Source: a bacterium
GTDB lineage: Bacteria > Latescibacterota > Latescibacteria > Latescibacterales > Latescibacteraceae
NCBI GenBank assembly: GCA_021372535.1
Contig: JAJFUH010000201.1
Location: 1-32,418 of the forward strand
Length of the DNA stretch: 32,418 bases
Reading direction: 5' to 3'
The translations under genes were made by a program, and so were the position numbers. How positions within the stretch are numbered: position 1 is the first letter of the stretch; the number at the start of each line of letters is the position of its first letter. The notes beneath the pieces are model-generated. The model saw nothing but the letters and a program-made list of their open reading frames with translations. It did not search any database and was not told the origin of the DNA. Below are positions 1-9,346 of the stretch, piece by piece.

Positions 1-6
1 ATATTG

Positions 7-112
7 ATTATTGCTCCGGCGGATAAATAATGATACCAATAGCAGGAATAGATGCCGAAACAAGTTCGGCATGACGTCATCCGATATCACTGTTTAATCG
101 CCGAAGCAATAT
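7..112. repeat. Family A MITE/REP-like element, copy 1
   Basis: The ends are imperfect inverted repeats: attattgctccggcg at 7-21 and cgccgaagcaatat at 99-112. In the middle is a hairpin TGCCGAA/TTCGGCA, followed by the palindrome ATGACGTCAT. Two relatives lie at 9222-9329 and 18204-18312, with the same length, end sequences and central hairpin. All three are intergenic. Confidence 0.8.
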
Positions 113-159
113 CTCGTGTTTATGGCAGAATATGACAATTACCACCTTTATCAAAGGAA

Positions 160-242
160 CTCACCCCGCGCATAACACTTTGATAATACAGATGTTGATG
201 GCGCTACCACTCTCTTTGAAAGAGAGGGGATTAAGGGGTGAG
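160..242. repeat. Closing-stem element with internal hairpin
   Basis: CTCACCCC (160-167) pairs perfectly with GGGGTGAG (235-242). Between them is a strong hairpin, CTCTCTT against AAGAGAG (210-226). The design of an outer stem enclosing smaller hairpins recurs at 3359-3400, 11825-11934 and 14254-14326. No protein is suggested. Confidence 0.6.
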
Positions 243-404
243 GCCGGGTGGAGAAATGGGGAAAATAATCATATCCAAAACACTCCACATTCTGATAAAT
301 GTCATTATAACAAAATATTTCCTGATTTAATGCAATTTTAACCGGACACTCCGGACACTATTGATGGGGAATAACAGTTAAACATCAAGTACAGGAAGGA
401 TATC

Positions 405-3089
405 ATGAAATTTGCCGTAAAGAAGAGATTCGGGTACTTTTTCTCAGTAGGGGCACTACTGCTGTTTTCCGGTACGGTATCAGCTCAAAACGTGCCGCCC
501 TATAAAAATCCCGCTCTTTCGGTGGAACAACGGGTCGATGACCTGCTGGGGCGCATGACAATCGGGGAAAAGGTGGCACAGCTTGTCAATCTGTTTCCTC
601 CCGGACTCGAACTCGAACACAAGACAATCGATGATGTGCTGACCGGTGATGGTATCGGTGGAGTGACCCGTGTTGATGTGTTTTCCGGCCGGACGACGAA
701 CAGTGCCCGTGAATCGGCAGCGATCGTAAACGAGGTACAGAAGAAGCTTGTCGAGAATACGCGGCTCGGTATTCCGGCTATCATTCACAACGAAGCCCTG
801 CACGGCCTTACCGCAAAGGGGGCCACGAGCTTTCCACAGGCTATCGGGCTGGCCGCGACTTTCGACGACAATCTGATGAGGGAGGTTTCAGCCGCGATTG
901 CCGCGGAAACGAAAGCCAGCGGATACCGTCAGGTGCTCTCGCCGGTAGTCAATATCGCCCGCGATGTCCGATGGGGCAGAACGCAGGAGACATATGGCGA
1001 GGATCCGTACCTCACATCGCGCATGGGCGTGGCATACTGTAAAAGCTTCGCCGACAGAGGCGTGATTACGACGCCGAAACATTTTGTGGCCAATTTCGGC
1101 GACGGCGGCAGAGACAGCAATGCCATTCACTTTTCCGAACGCCTCCTGAATGAAATCTATTTCCCGGCCTTCAAGGCATGCATTCAGGAGGGCGGCGCGC
1201 TGTCGATCATGCCCGCTTTCAATTCCGTCGACGGCCGTCCATGCAACGCCAGCCGATGGCTCCTGACGGATATACTGAGGGCCGAATGGGGATTCGAGGG
1301 ATTTACGGTCTGCGATTATGACGCTCTCATAGAGATAATCAGCCTGCACAAGACTGCCGCGACAAAAAAGGAGGCTGCGGCTCAGGCCCTGTATGCCGGG
1401 CTGGACAGGGAGCTTCCCGCCGCCAATGTTTACGGGGACGCGCTGATCGAAGCGATCCGTGACGGCCTGGTTTCCGAAAAGGCGCTCGATGACGCAGTCG
1501 GGCGAATCCTCTCGGTGAAGTTCAGGCTGGGACTTTTCGAGAATCCCTATGTGGATACCGATTCGGCTGACGGGATATATGACTCACCGGCGCACAGAGA
1601 ACTGGCGCTCAAGGCTGCCCGTGAGTCGATAGTCCTGCTGAAAAACGACGGCGCTGTTCTGCCCCTGAAAAAAAATCCGAAAAAAATCGTTGTCATCGGA
1701 CGTGATGCCGATGTGGCCAAACTCGGCAGCTACAGCGGTCACGGCATGGAAACGGTTTCCATCCTGCAGGGAATCAGAAACACAGTCCCGGCCGGAACGG
1801 AAGTCGTGCACGAAACAGGAACCGATCATACTCAGTATATGCTCCCGACCATACCGGCAGAGTACTTTTTCCACAGGGAGGGATCGACGCTCAAACCGGG
1901 TCTCAGGGCCGAATATTTCAATAACACGGACCTGGCGGGCGATCCGGTGCTTGTCAGGCTTGAAGACAATATCGGATTCGAATGGGGCGGCGGTTCGCCC
2001 GACCCCTCCATCAACCATGATTTCTTCTCAGCCCGTTTCAGCGGGGTACTGAAATCGCCTGTCGACGGTGCGGTGACATTGAGCCTTTCAGGCAGCGACG
2101 GTGTCAGGCTCTACTTCAGCAACGAGCTTCTCTTCGAAAACTGGCGTGACCGCGGTTTCCCGACCGATTATATCCCCGTGAGCCTTGAAAAGGGGAAACT
2201 CTATGATATCAAAGTGGAATATTATGAAGGAAAATGGGGCGCCGACCTGTATCTCGGCTGGGACATCGGATTCGAGGCCCAGGAGAAAAAGACAATGGCA
2301 AGCGCTGCACATGCTGCACGCGGCGCTGACGCTGCCGTGATTGTAACGAGCATCGAAGAGGGTGAATTCAGGGACCGCGCCAGCCTTCGCCTGCCCGGTT
2401 TTCAGGAAGAGCTCATCAGGGAAGTTTCCTCAACCGGAACACCCACTATCGTGATCCTCGTGACCGGCAGCGCCGTTTCGATGGCAGACTGGCTTGCCGG
2501 TGCCGATGCGGTTATCGAGGCATGGTATCCGGGCGAAGAGGGCGGAACCGCAGTGGCGGACGTGCTTTTCGGAGAGTATAATCCGGGGGGACGCCTTCCG
2601 ATAACCTTTCCGCGCTCGGCGGCGCAGCTTCCGCTGTACTATAACTACAAGCCTTCGGGACGGGGTTACGATTATATGGATATGAGCGCGGTACCGCTGT
2701 TTCCCTTTGGTTACGGCCTGAGTTACACGACATTCTCGTACGGCGGGATCAGGTTCGATAAAAAGACCGTGCGCATCGGCGAGCCTGTCACCGTATCGGT
2801 CGATGTCACCAATACGGGAACAGTCCGCGGCGACGAGGTTGTGCAGCTGTATCTCCATGACGAGATCGCAAGCGTGTCCCGCCCGGAAAAAGAGCTGAAG
2901 GGATTCAGGAGGATTTCACTCGATCCCGGAGAAACACGCACGGTGAGCATGACACTGGCAGCACAGGAAATGACGATGCTGAACGAGGACATGCAGTGGG
3001 TTGTCGAGCCGGGAGAATTCCGTGTCATGGCAGGCTCATCATCGTCAGACATAAGGAGCGAGGGGATTTTTACGGTCACGGCTCCATAA
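405..3089 (+). CDS. Exported GH3 family beta-glycosidase with PA14 insert
   Basis: The protein has 894 residues and hydrolyses terminal beta-linked sugars from oligosaccharides, judging by its family. Residues 1-27 form a Sec signal peptide ending SVSA-type (here TVSA/Q). The GH3 N-terminal barrel covers about 35-380, with the substrate-binding KH pair (225-226) and the nucleophile motif TVCDYD, where Asp304 is the expected nucleophile. The alpha/beta sandwich domain follows and is split by a PA14-type domain at about 498-625 (GLRAEYFNN, ending LGWDIG). The acidic cluster EEGEF (651-655) is where the general acid/base is normally sought. A fibronectin III-like domain closes the protein (about 790-890). 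The insert and domain order match beta-glucosidase/xylosidase members of GH3. AGGAAGG lies 7 nt before the ATG. The gene stands alone on its strand. The exact sugar is unknown. Confidence 0.93.
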   Translation: MKFAVKKRFGYFFSVGALLLFSGTVSAQNVPPYKNPALSVEQRVDDLLGRMTIGEKVAQLVNLFPPGLELEHKTIDDVLTGDGIGGVTRVDVFSGRTTNSARESAAIVNEVQKKLVENTRLGIPAIIHNEALHGLTAKGATSFPQAIGLAATFDDNLMREVSAAIAAETKASGYRQVLSPVVNIARDVRWGRTQETYGEDPYLTSRMGVAYCKSFADRGVITTPKHFVANFGDGGRDSNAIHFSERLLNEIYFPAFKACIQEGGALSIMPAFNSVDGRPCNASRWLLTDILRAEWGFEGFTVCDYDALIEIISLHKTAATKKEAAAQALYAGLDRELPAANVYGDALIEAIRDGLVSEKALDDAVGRILSVKFRLGLFENPYVDTDSADGIYDSPAHRELALKAARESIVLLKNDGAVLPLKKNPKKIVVIGRDADVAKLGSYSGHGMETVSILQGIRNTVPAGTEVVHETGTDHTQYMLPTIPAEYFFHREGSTLKPGLRAEYFNNTDLAGDPVLVRLEDNIGFEWGGGSPDPSINHDFFSARFSGVLKSPVDGAVTLSLSGSDGVRLYFSNELLFENWRDRGFPTDYIPVSLEKGKLYDIKVEYYEGKWGADLYLGWDIGFEAQEKKTMASAAHAARGADAAVIVTSIEEGEFRDRASLRLPGFQEELIREVSSTGTPTIVILVTGSAVSMADWLAGADAVIEAWYPGEEGGTAVADVLFGEYNPGGRLPITFPRSAAQLPLYYNYKPSGRGYDYMDMSAVPLFPFGYGLSYTTFSYGGIRFDKKTVRIGEPVTVSVDVTNTGTVRGDEVVQLYLHDEIASVSRPEKELKGFRRISLDPGETRTVSMTLAAQEMTMLNEDMQWVVEPGEFRVMAGSSSSDIRSEGIFTVTAP

Positions 3090-3657
3090 CCGACAGCAAA
3101 CCGTTTGGGGCGATAGTGTATCGGAGAAAAAATGAATATATACCATATGCATCAGCGTACATCCGCCCGATCCGCTTATATCTCCGTTCAATTTCATCGA
3201 TTCATGAATTGATCGGAATCAAACCGGATTCTATGTGAAATATGGTACCACGAAGGCACAAAGACACAAAGTAGCAAAATGGAATGCGTATAGAAATCTC
3301 AAAAAATATACTCAAGATGAAACCATGCCAGTACAATGGTGTGTATCGTAAAGTTCCCGCTCCCCCTGTCCTTCGGACATCCCCCTTATTAAGGGGGAGC
3401 TTAACTGATTGCTCCTCAATGAATTATGCCCTTTTAACAAGGGAGTTGCCGATAAAAATCCGCAGGAGGATTTACTTGCAAAGCCTTTTTACCTGATATG
3501 ATCGTTCCGGGAAAACAAACGTCCTTTTATATTGTCAGAGGTTCCCTTTATTCTCTACTGTCTCTTTGTGCTTTCATGGTTAAAATACTTTTACCTAAAT
3601 TTTACAGAATAACTCCCTTTTTCCTATCCGGAGAGGTAAAATCCGGGCTCGCTTCCC
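3090..3657. other. Convergent intergenic region with repeat words
   Basis: This lies between the convergent GH3 and esterase genes. It contains a word at 3247-3271 (accacgaaggcac then aaagacacaaag) whose diverged inverted copy is at 12021-12045. It also holds a competing-hairpin element (3359-3400). I see no gene and no clear U-tract terminator. The 70- and 80-codon open frames here have no protein character. Confidence 0.6.
3359..3400. repeat. Compact element with two mutually exclusive stems
   Basis: GCTCCCCCT (3359-3367) pairs perfectly with AGGGGGAGC (3392-3400). Inside, TGTCC (3367-3371) pairs with GGACA (3375-3379), and CCCCCTT (3381-3387) can instead pair with AAGGGGG (3391-3397). The G-rich arm can therefore pair with either of two C-rich partners. 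It could act as a bidirectional terminator between the convergent genes, but no run of T follows closely. Confidence 0.6.
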
Positions 3658-5277
3658 CTATGGTTTGAGCCTGCCGTCGGTAATTCCCGGCCAGGAATCC
3701 GTACGGAACGGCGAGGCGGGAAGTCCCGCGGAATTATAGAGATTGCACCGGGGATTGTCATCCCAGCCATACCGGACGGCGACGGGATTTCTTGCCCGGT
3801 CGCTCGACACCACGACCTCGTTACCCTCGATTCGGGCATCGGCGCTGTGGAAAACCTTGTCGCTCCCCGCAATTTCGAATCCCGCAAGCGCTTCGTTGAC
3901 CGGGGTTTTGAGCCCGTCGGCGGTATGAGTGAATTTCAGCCGTACGGCGCCCCCTTCGACTTTCATCGACGCATACATCGGCCCCGAATATTCGAGAGAA
4001 CGGTCATAGGCTACATGAAGGGCCCCGAGCGCGAGACGGCGGCCAACCTCGGCCTTGTTGTTCGGATGAATGTTCCCCGGATCGCCAATGTCGATTGTCA
4101 CCGCCATGGCGGTATTCGGCAGAGAAAGCGTCATAACCTGAGCCTCACGGAGCTCCGGCCAGGAACCCCAGCCGCCGGTCACCGTGACGGTCTCCGTTTC
4201 CCAGTTCGCGAGCTGGACGAACAGGAACGGGAAATCGCCCTGTTTCCATGCGTCGCGCCAGTCGCTGATCATCGTCGGGAACAGGGTGCGGTACTGCCAG
4301 GCGCATATGGAATTCGATTCGCCCTGGTACCAAATAACTCCACGGATAGCATAGGGCACCATCGGCGCTATCATGGCGTTATAAAGGCCGGCCGGCCAGT
4401 CGCGCGTTTCCGGCCCGCGCGGGGGAGGATACAGGAGGGTTACCTGTTTCCCTTCGGCTGCCGCTTTCTGCAGTTCCGCATTTTTCCGGTCGTATTCCGC
4501 CTTTATCCCGGGATAATCGGCCGCCATCGTATCGAGGTTCTCGACAAGGGGCCGCAGTTCGGCAACGGATTTGAGCGTTTCAAGCCTCGTCCATGCCTCC
4601 GCGAACGAACCACCCCATGAAGAATGGATCAGCCCGATCGGCACGCCGATCTCCTTATGAATGTTCTTGCCGAAAAAATAGGCAACCGCCGAAAAACTCT
4701 TGACTGTCTCCGGATTGCACGTCACCCACTCCGGTTTCGTCCCCGGAAAATCGTACTGCGGAGTCGTCTTTGAAACCCTGGAAACCGAAAACAGCCGTAT
4801 ATCGGGATAATCGGCGGAAGCGATCTCCTGCTCGTTATTCTTGACCTGCGACATCGCCCACTGCATGTTCGACTGCCCGGAACACACCCATACATCGCCG
4901 ACAAGAATGCCGGTAAGCTTCACGGTATTGCCGCCCCGGACAACAAGCTCGAACGGGCCCCCGGCCTCCATCTTGTCAAGTTTGACCATCCAGCGGCCGT
5001 CCTTTCCCGCTGTCGTCCGCACGGATTTGCCATCGATTGAAACAGTGACCTTCTCTCCCGGCCCGGCGGTACCCCACACCGGCACCTTCATATCACGCTG
5101 AAGCACCATGTTGCTGCCGAATATGGAAGGAAGGCTGACATCGGGCAATGCGACCGATACCTGCAGAAAGGCCGCAAAAATGATAAAAAAAGTGACACAC
5201 ATGCGGGTACCGGATGTTTTCCGCATCAGGCCGAAACAGGTGAATCCGGTGTTTTTCCGCAGTAAATCAGTTTTCAT
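3658..5277 (-). CDS. Exported sialate O-acetylesterase-like (SASA/SGNH) protein 1
   Basis: This 539-residue protein should remove O-acetyl groups from a glycan outside the cytoplasm. The start chosen is the ATG at 5277, with AAAGGG 7 nt upstream. A longer frame begins at 5319 but has no comparable ribosome-binding site. The N-terminus is long and basic, then hydrophobic (about residues 26-43), so it is a signal peptide or anchor. Visible SASA motifs are MVLQRD, CSGQSNM with Ser136 as nucleophile, SSWGGSFAEAW, WYQGESN, and the DIGDPGNIHPNNK block with His404 as the likely catalytic histidine. An immunoglobulin-like N-terminal domain precedes the esterase domain, as in the family. The gene follows a paralogue at 5472-7013 after 194 bp. 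The sialate label is only the family name; acetylated xylan or uronan is equally possible. Confidence 0.9.
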   Translation of the reverse strand: MKTDLLRKNTGFTCFGLMRKTSGTRMCVTFFIIFAAFLQVSVALPDVSLPSIFGSNMVLQRDMKVPVWGTAGPGEKVTVSIDGKSVRTTAGKDGRWMVKLDKMEAGGPFELVVRGGNTVKLTGILVGDVWVCSGQSNMQWAMSQVKNNEQEIASADYPDIRLFSVSRVSKTTPQYDFPGTKPEWVTCNPETVKSFSAVAYFFGKNIHKEIGVPIGLIHSSWGGSFAEAWTRLETLKSVAELRPLVENLDTMAADYPGIKAEYDRKNAELQKAAAEGKQVTLLYPPPRGPETRDWPAGLYNAMIAPMVPYAIRGVIWYQGESNSICAWQYRTLFPTMISDWRDAWKQGDFPFLFVQLANWETETVTVTGGWGSWPELREAQVMTLSLPNTAMAVTIDIGDPGNIHPNNKAEVGRRLALGALHVAYDRSLEYSGPMYASMKVEGGAVRLKFTHTADGLKTPVNEALAGFEIAGSDKVFHSADARIEGNEVVVSSDRARNPVAVRYGWDDNPRCNLYNSAGLPASPFRTDSWPGITDGRLKP

Positions 5278-5471
5278 GGTTTTCCCTTTCTGTGACAGGC
5301 GCTCGATGTTAAAGTTCATGTGATCATCTCATCAATAATCGCAGTACAGACATCCGATAATATAATGAATGATTAACGATTTATTAAGTACGATTGGTAC
5401 AGGATAGTTAATCCGAAACCGTACCTGTTATTCCGTACTTGTCTCTGTGTAAACGGGTATGAAACAGCATT

Positions 5472-7013
5472 TCATCGCAGCGGATCCGGTACAAGGATGC
5501 CATCGGTGATCCCCGGCCAGGTATCCGTGCGGAACGGCGAAGCGGGCAATCCGGCGGCATTGTAGAGATTGCACTTCGGAACATCGCTCCATCCGTACCG
5601 GACAGCAACCGGGTGCGGCAGCCGTTCGCCTGAAACCACGACTTCGTTGCCCTGGATACGCGCGACCGCCGGATGGAATATCCTGTCTTCACCCGCTATC
5701 TCGAATCCCGTAAGCGCAGCGCCGCCCGAAGCCCGTAATCCCTCCGCATGATCGAATTGCAACCGTGCGGTGTTTCCCTGTATCGTCATCGCCCGGTAGA
5801 GCGGTCCGGAGGAAACGATATCGCGGCCATAGGTCGTATTGAGCGCCGCGAGAGCGAGTCTGCCGCCGACATCCCATTTATCGTTGGCGTGCACATTGTC
5901 CGGCTCGCCGATGTCCACAGTGACCACCATCGCGGTGTTCGGCATGGAGAGCGCCACGAGCTGGGATTCGCGCAGTTCGGGAATGGTTTCACCCCCCCGG
6001 TAACCGGAAATCTGTACATAGAGGAACGGGAAATTCCCCTGTCCCCAGAGCTTGCGCCATTCGAGGATCATCATGGGGAAAAGCGCCCTGTACTGCCATG
6101 CGCGGCTGATGCTTGACTCACCCTGGTACCAGATGACGCCACGGATGGTAAACGGAATCAGCGGGGCAAGCTGGGCATTGTAAATACCCTCCGGGTAGCG
6201 CATGTAAAACCTGAGCGGCTTTGGAACGAATGTAAGATTCGGATCCGCGGGAGGAGGATTTCCCCTGGTTTTCGACAGAGCCAGAGCGGCGAGATACGCT
6301 TCGAACCGGCTCATGCTCCCCGGATTTGCGACCAGAACGGAGTCCCAGTACGTGACGATCGGGCTGAACAGCGGCTCCGAATCGAGCGTTTTCCGCGTCA
6401 TCCACGCTTCAGGGACTGAACCGCCCATCGATGAGTGAATGAGCCCGACCGGAACATGCAGTTCAGCCTGGAGTCTCCTGCCGAAGAAGTAGGCAACCGC
6501 GGAAAATTCCCCGAGCGTTTCGGGGCCGCAGGCTGTCCATGCGGGCGTCTTGCCGTATGAATCGTTCTCGGGTGACCACACGGAGAAGAGCCTGATATCG
6601 GGATTCGCCGCCGGCTCCACATCCTTCGGAATATCGTGGAGTTCCCCGAGGGGCAACCACATGTTGGACTGCCCGGAACAGAGCCAGACCTCGCCGATCA
6701 TAACATTCCCGAACGTGAGAACGGTTTTCCCCGTCACGGTCAAAGTGTAAGGCCCGCCGGCTTTCAGCGGCCTGAGCCTGGCCATCCAGCGGCCGTCCTT
6801 TCCGGCGGTTGCGGTACCGCGGTTTCCGTTGATTTCAACGAGCACCTTTTCCTGCGGTGAAGCGGTTCCCCAGACCATGATGTCCTTATCACGCTGAAGA
6901 ACCATGTTGTCGCCGAACACATACGGCATAATGACATCGGAACTGCACGGGAACGCGCCGGACACCATGAATACCGTGAGCAGCGGAATAATGCATTGTA
7001 CATATCTTCTCAT
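5472..7013 (-). CDS. Exported sialate O-acetylesterase-like (SASA/SGNH) protein 2
   Basis: This 513-residue paralogue of the downstream esterase shares its domain plan. It has a signal peptide at about residues 1-23, the MVLQRDKD block, CSGQSNM with Ser116 as nucleophile, SSMGGSVPEAW, WYQGESS, and DIGEPDNVHANDK with His375 as the probable catalytic His. It should deacetylate a polysaccharide or oligosaccharide in the periplasm or outside the cell. GAAAGGG sits about 10 nt upstream of the ATG. It lies 45 bp downstream of heparinase-like gene A, so the two are probably cotranscribed, which fits removal of acetyl groups that would block a lyase. The substrate is not readable from the sequence. 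Confidence 0.9.
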   Translation of the reverse strand: MRRYVQCIIPLLTVFMVSGAFPCSSDVIMPYVFGDNMVLQRDKDIMVWGTASPQEKVLVEINGNRGTATAGKDGRWMARLRPLKAGGPYTLTVTGKTVLTFGNVMIGEVWLCSGQSNMWLPLGELHDIPKDVEPAANPDIRLFSVWSPENDSYGKTPAWTACGPETLGEFSAVAYFFGRRLQAELHVPVGLIHSSMGGSVPEAWMTRKTLDSEPLFSPIVTYWDSVLVANPGSMSRFEAYLAALALSKTRGNPPPADPNLTFVPKPLRFYMRYPEGIYNAQLAPLIPFTIRGVIWYQGESSISRAWQYRALFPMMILEWRKLWGQGNFPFLYVQISGYRGGETIPELRESQLVALSMPNTAMVVTVDIGEPDNVHANDKWDVGGRLALAALNTTYGRDIVSSGPLYRAMTIQGNTARLQFDHAEGLRASGGAALTGFEIAGEDRIFHPAVARIQGNEVVVSGERLPHPVAVRYGWSDVPKCNLYNAAGLPASPFRTDTWPGITDGILVPDPLR

Positions 7014-7058
7014 ACGGCAACTGCCCTTTCATACTGTATTATGTTGTTGTTTCTGTAG

Positions 7059-9110
7059 TTATTTCGCAAGAACGAGTCCGTCGTCAGTCCTCTCGAACGA
7101 ATACCGGTATGTCCTGCCGTCCTTTTCGAACGAAAGGGAGAGGTTTCCGGACTTGTCAGACGAGCTCTTTACCGATTTCCGTATTCTGGCAGCCTCATTG
7201 TTATCTCTGACCGGCAGAATGACTGTCGCGATCCGTGTTGTCTCTCCGCGGGCCTGCGCCACCGTTCCGAAGTACGGTATCCACTGGAAAACGGCGTCCT
7301 TACGCACCGGAAGATAGGGATGTCTGCCCGGCCGTATGGTAAAATCGCCATCCGTCACGGGAATCAGCGCCATCGTCCCCTTTTTATGATCAAGAAGCAC
7401 ATACCCGTCCTTTACATCGGCTGTACAGTCCGAATGGAAACGGGTTTCGATCTCCGCGCCGGGATTCGATTTCACCTCGTCGAGCAGCACGGTGATGACC
7501 GGCTTTTCGAGAATGATATGACGGCGCCAGCCTTTCAGCTCCTTTTTCGGATAGGCGTTCGTCGGGTCCAAAAGCGTATAATCGCGGTCATTGCCGGGAC
7601 GGAACTCGATGACTTTGCCGCCGATACCCTCCTGCCAGGGCTGGTCTTTATACTTGGCGGAAATCTGCTCTTCTCCGTTCACGAGCACGAGGTTATGACC
7701 GAGACTCGATGCCTGAGGATATTTCCAGCGAACCTCATCGAAATACTTTTCATCGTAGAAATAGTTGCCGGAGCCGAGGTCGTTGATAAAAAACGTGTCC
7801 CGCCAGGTGACGATAACCTGCCCGCAGTCGAGATGGCCGTGATGGGGGTCATCGTTCAGGCCCGCCTTGCATGCCACGGTCACGGTCTCGGGATTTTTGA
7901 AATCGCTCCGCATGACCACCCAGCCGATGCTCCTGAAGTGACGGGATTTCTGCACGGGTTCGACCGGCTTCACACTGCTCCGGGGCCAGAGGATATCGTA
8001 CATGGTGTTTCCCGCGCCGAGCATGTTCGCACGGTACCATGCTGCCTCGCTGTTTTCGGTTTCATCGGTCAGCCTGTTCAGCAGATGGGTCGATCCCACG
8101 ACCGCGCCGGTACCGTCGCCGAAATACCCGGTCAGGCCGTACAGGGCGAATGCGGCGGGATTACTCTGGATTCGCGGATGACTGTAGAGATCGTATTTCC
8201 CGCCCGAAAGCCGTTTGAGTGATTCCATGAAAAAAACGCAGCTCCGCATACCGTACGCCCAGTATCCCCTGCCTTCCTGCCAGCCGCCATCCACGCCGAT
8301 TTCATTGAACATCCTGCCCATGCGGTTGTAACATTCGGCGACAACATCGACGAGCTGGGGGTCTTCGGTCAGAAGCGCCAGGGAAGCGACCCCGAGCCCG
8401 GAGAGGCATATGCCGCACCAGTTGCAGCGGTACGATGACGCCCACCAGTGATAGTCGAAATTCCCGCGGACACGGGTCACGGCGTTTTCGAGGAGGCCGC
8501 TTCTGATGCGGTCGCGCTGGCGTTTATCGAGCGCGGGATACAGCCAGTCATAGACAGCCGCAAGCTCGTAGGCCATGTCGCCGGTCCTGATGTCGAACGT
8601 AAAAACAACCTCGTCATCCTTCACATTCCACGGCCAGACACGGCTGTAAATGATGGGAAATTCATGTGCGCGGTATGTCCACGACCTGAGGTCGCACAGG
8701 ACATCGGCGAACTCGAACGCTTTCCGGGCATACTTTTCGTCCCCGGTCATCTGGTAAACAAAGGCGAGGGTGAGCGCAGCATCGGTATTCGAGCCGACAT
8801 AGCCGATAGCCTTGTTATCCGTCCAGTAGCGGGGATTTCTCGGCTCTGTCGGGGCTTCGGTCTCCACCGGGGTGTACATGAGACGGTTGGCTTCGGCCAG
8901 AAGTTTTGCCATGATGTCACGGGTTTCCGGGTCATTATTGATCCGTTCGAGCAGAGCGGGTTTATCATCCTCGCTGAAATAGAGGTACGGATGTCTGAGC
9001 ATATTTTTATCGATCGCCCCATCGATATCCTGCACGGTGATATCGCCATACAGCGACGCCGCAGCGACAGCAAACAGAAAAACGAACAACAATCTCCGTA
9101 TCATGATCAT
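7059..9110 (-). CDS. Exported heparinase II/III-like polysaccharide lyase A
   Basis: The 683-residue protein belongs to the heparinase II/III superfamily, which cleaves uronate-containing polysaccharides by beta-elimination. The ATG at 9110 is preferred because AGGAGG lies 9 nt upstream; a GTG at 9116 is only 3 nt from it. A signal peptide (about 1-22, ending in LYG) is followed by an alpha/alpha toroid with HPYLYFSEDDKP, YRCNWCGICLSGLG and DGGWQEGRGYW, where the Tyr is a candidate catalytic residue. The C-terminal beta-sandwich (PF07940-like) shows HHGHLDCG (423-430) and LGHNLVLVNGEEQ. It is a clear paralogue of the protein at 12109-14175, with long shared blocks such as KKELKGWRRHIILEKPVITV. 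Alginate, heparinoid or another uronan could be the substrate. Confidence 0.88.
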   Translation of the reverse strand: MIMIRRLLFVFLFAVAAASLYGDITVQDIDGAIDKNMLRHPYLYFSEDDKPALLERINNDPETRDIMAKLLAEANRLMYTPVETEAPTEPRNPRYWTDNKAIGYVGSNTDAALTLAFVYQMTGDEKYARKAFEFADVLCDLRSWTYRAHEFPIIYSRVWPWNVKDDEVVFTFDIRTGDMAYELAAVYDWLYPALDKRQRDRIRSGLLENAVTRVRGNFDYHWWASSYRCNWCGICLSGLGVASLALLTEDPQLVDVVAECYNRMGRMFNEIGVDGGWQEGRGYWAYGMRSCVFFMESLKRLSGGKYDLYSHPRIQSNPAAFALYGLTGYFGDGTGAVVGSTHLLNRLTDETENSEAAWYRANMLGAGNTMYDILWPRSSVKPVEPVQKSRHFRSIGWVVMRSDFKNPETVTVACKAGLNDDPHHGHLDCGQVIVTWRDTFFINDLGSGNYFYDEKYFDEVRWKYPQASSLGHNLVLVNGEEQISAKYKDQPWQEGIGGKVIEFRPGNDRDYTLLDPTNAYPKKELKGWRRHIILEKPVITVLLDEVKSNPGAEIETRFHSDCTADVKDGYVLLDHKKGTMALIPVTDGDFTIRPGRHPYLPVRKDAVFQWIPYFGTVAQARGETTRIATVILPVRDNNEAARIRKSVKSSSDKSGNLSLSFEKDGRTYRYSFERTDDGLVLAK

Positions 9111-9170
9111 GAACACGTTCCTCCTGTATAAAATATGGTATTTATAGAATATATCCTTTTTTCGTGCAGA

Positions 9171-9216
9171 GACAGGACGGGGCCTGTCCCCTACATTAAT
9201 GAAATTTAACCGGACA
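9171..9216. repeat. GACAGG hairpin plus AACCGGACA word
   Basis: GACAGG (9171-9176) pairs with CCTGTC (9183-9188), and AACCGGACA follows at 9208-9216. The same pairing of a GACAGG/CCTGTC hairpin with AACCGGACA about 20 nt later occurs at 30784-30834, where the hairpin is longer and has a U tract. It is probably a dispersed intergenic repeat. Confidence 0.5.
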
Positions 9217-9221
9217 CCATT

Positions 9222-9329
9222 AATTATTGCTCCGGCGAATAAATATCGATACTAATATTTTAAATAGATGCCTAATCAAGCTCGGCATGACGTCTCCGAA
9301 GTCACTGTCTAATCGCCGGAGCAATAATT
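9222..9329. repeat. Family A MITE/REP-like element, copy 2 (perfect ends)
   Basis: The two ends are perfect 16-bp inverted repeats: aattattgctccggcg at 9222-9237 and cgccggagcaataatt at 9314-9329. The centre holds an imperfect TGCC/GGCA hairpin followed by TGACGTC. It lies between two minus-strand genes. I saw no convincing target-site duplication. Confidence 0.85.
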
Positions 9330-9346
9330 CTTCATTGAACCTTCCG

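Larger units (their letters stand above)
1..404. other. Intergenic region upstream of the GH3 gene
   Basis: I see no credible gene here. The stretch holds a family A inverted-repeat element (7-112), a second element with an 8-bp closing stem (160-242), and one copy of the word AACCGGACA (340-348). An open frame of 69 codons at 132-341 runs across the second element and resembles no protein I know. The GH3 ribosome-binding site (AGGAAGG) lies just before 405. Confidence 0.7.

Noticed and set aside
132-341. Open frame of 69 codons upstream of the GH3 gene
   Set aside because: It overlaps a hairpin element, has no recognisable protein pattern and no good ribosome-binding site.
9222-9329. Insertion sequence with its own transposase
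   Set aside because: The element is only 108 bp and contains no reading frame. It can be at most a non-autonomous element.
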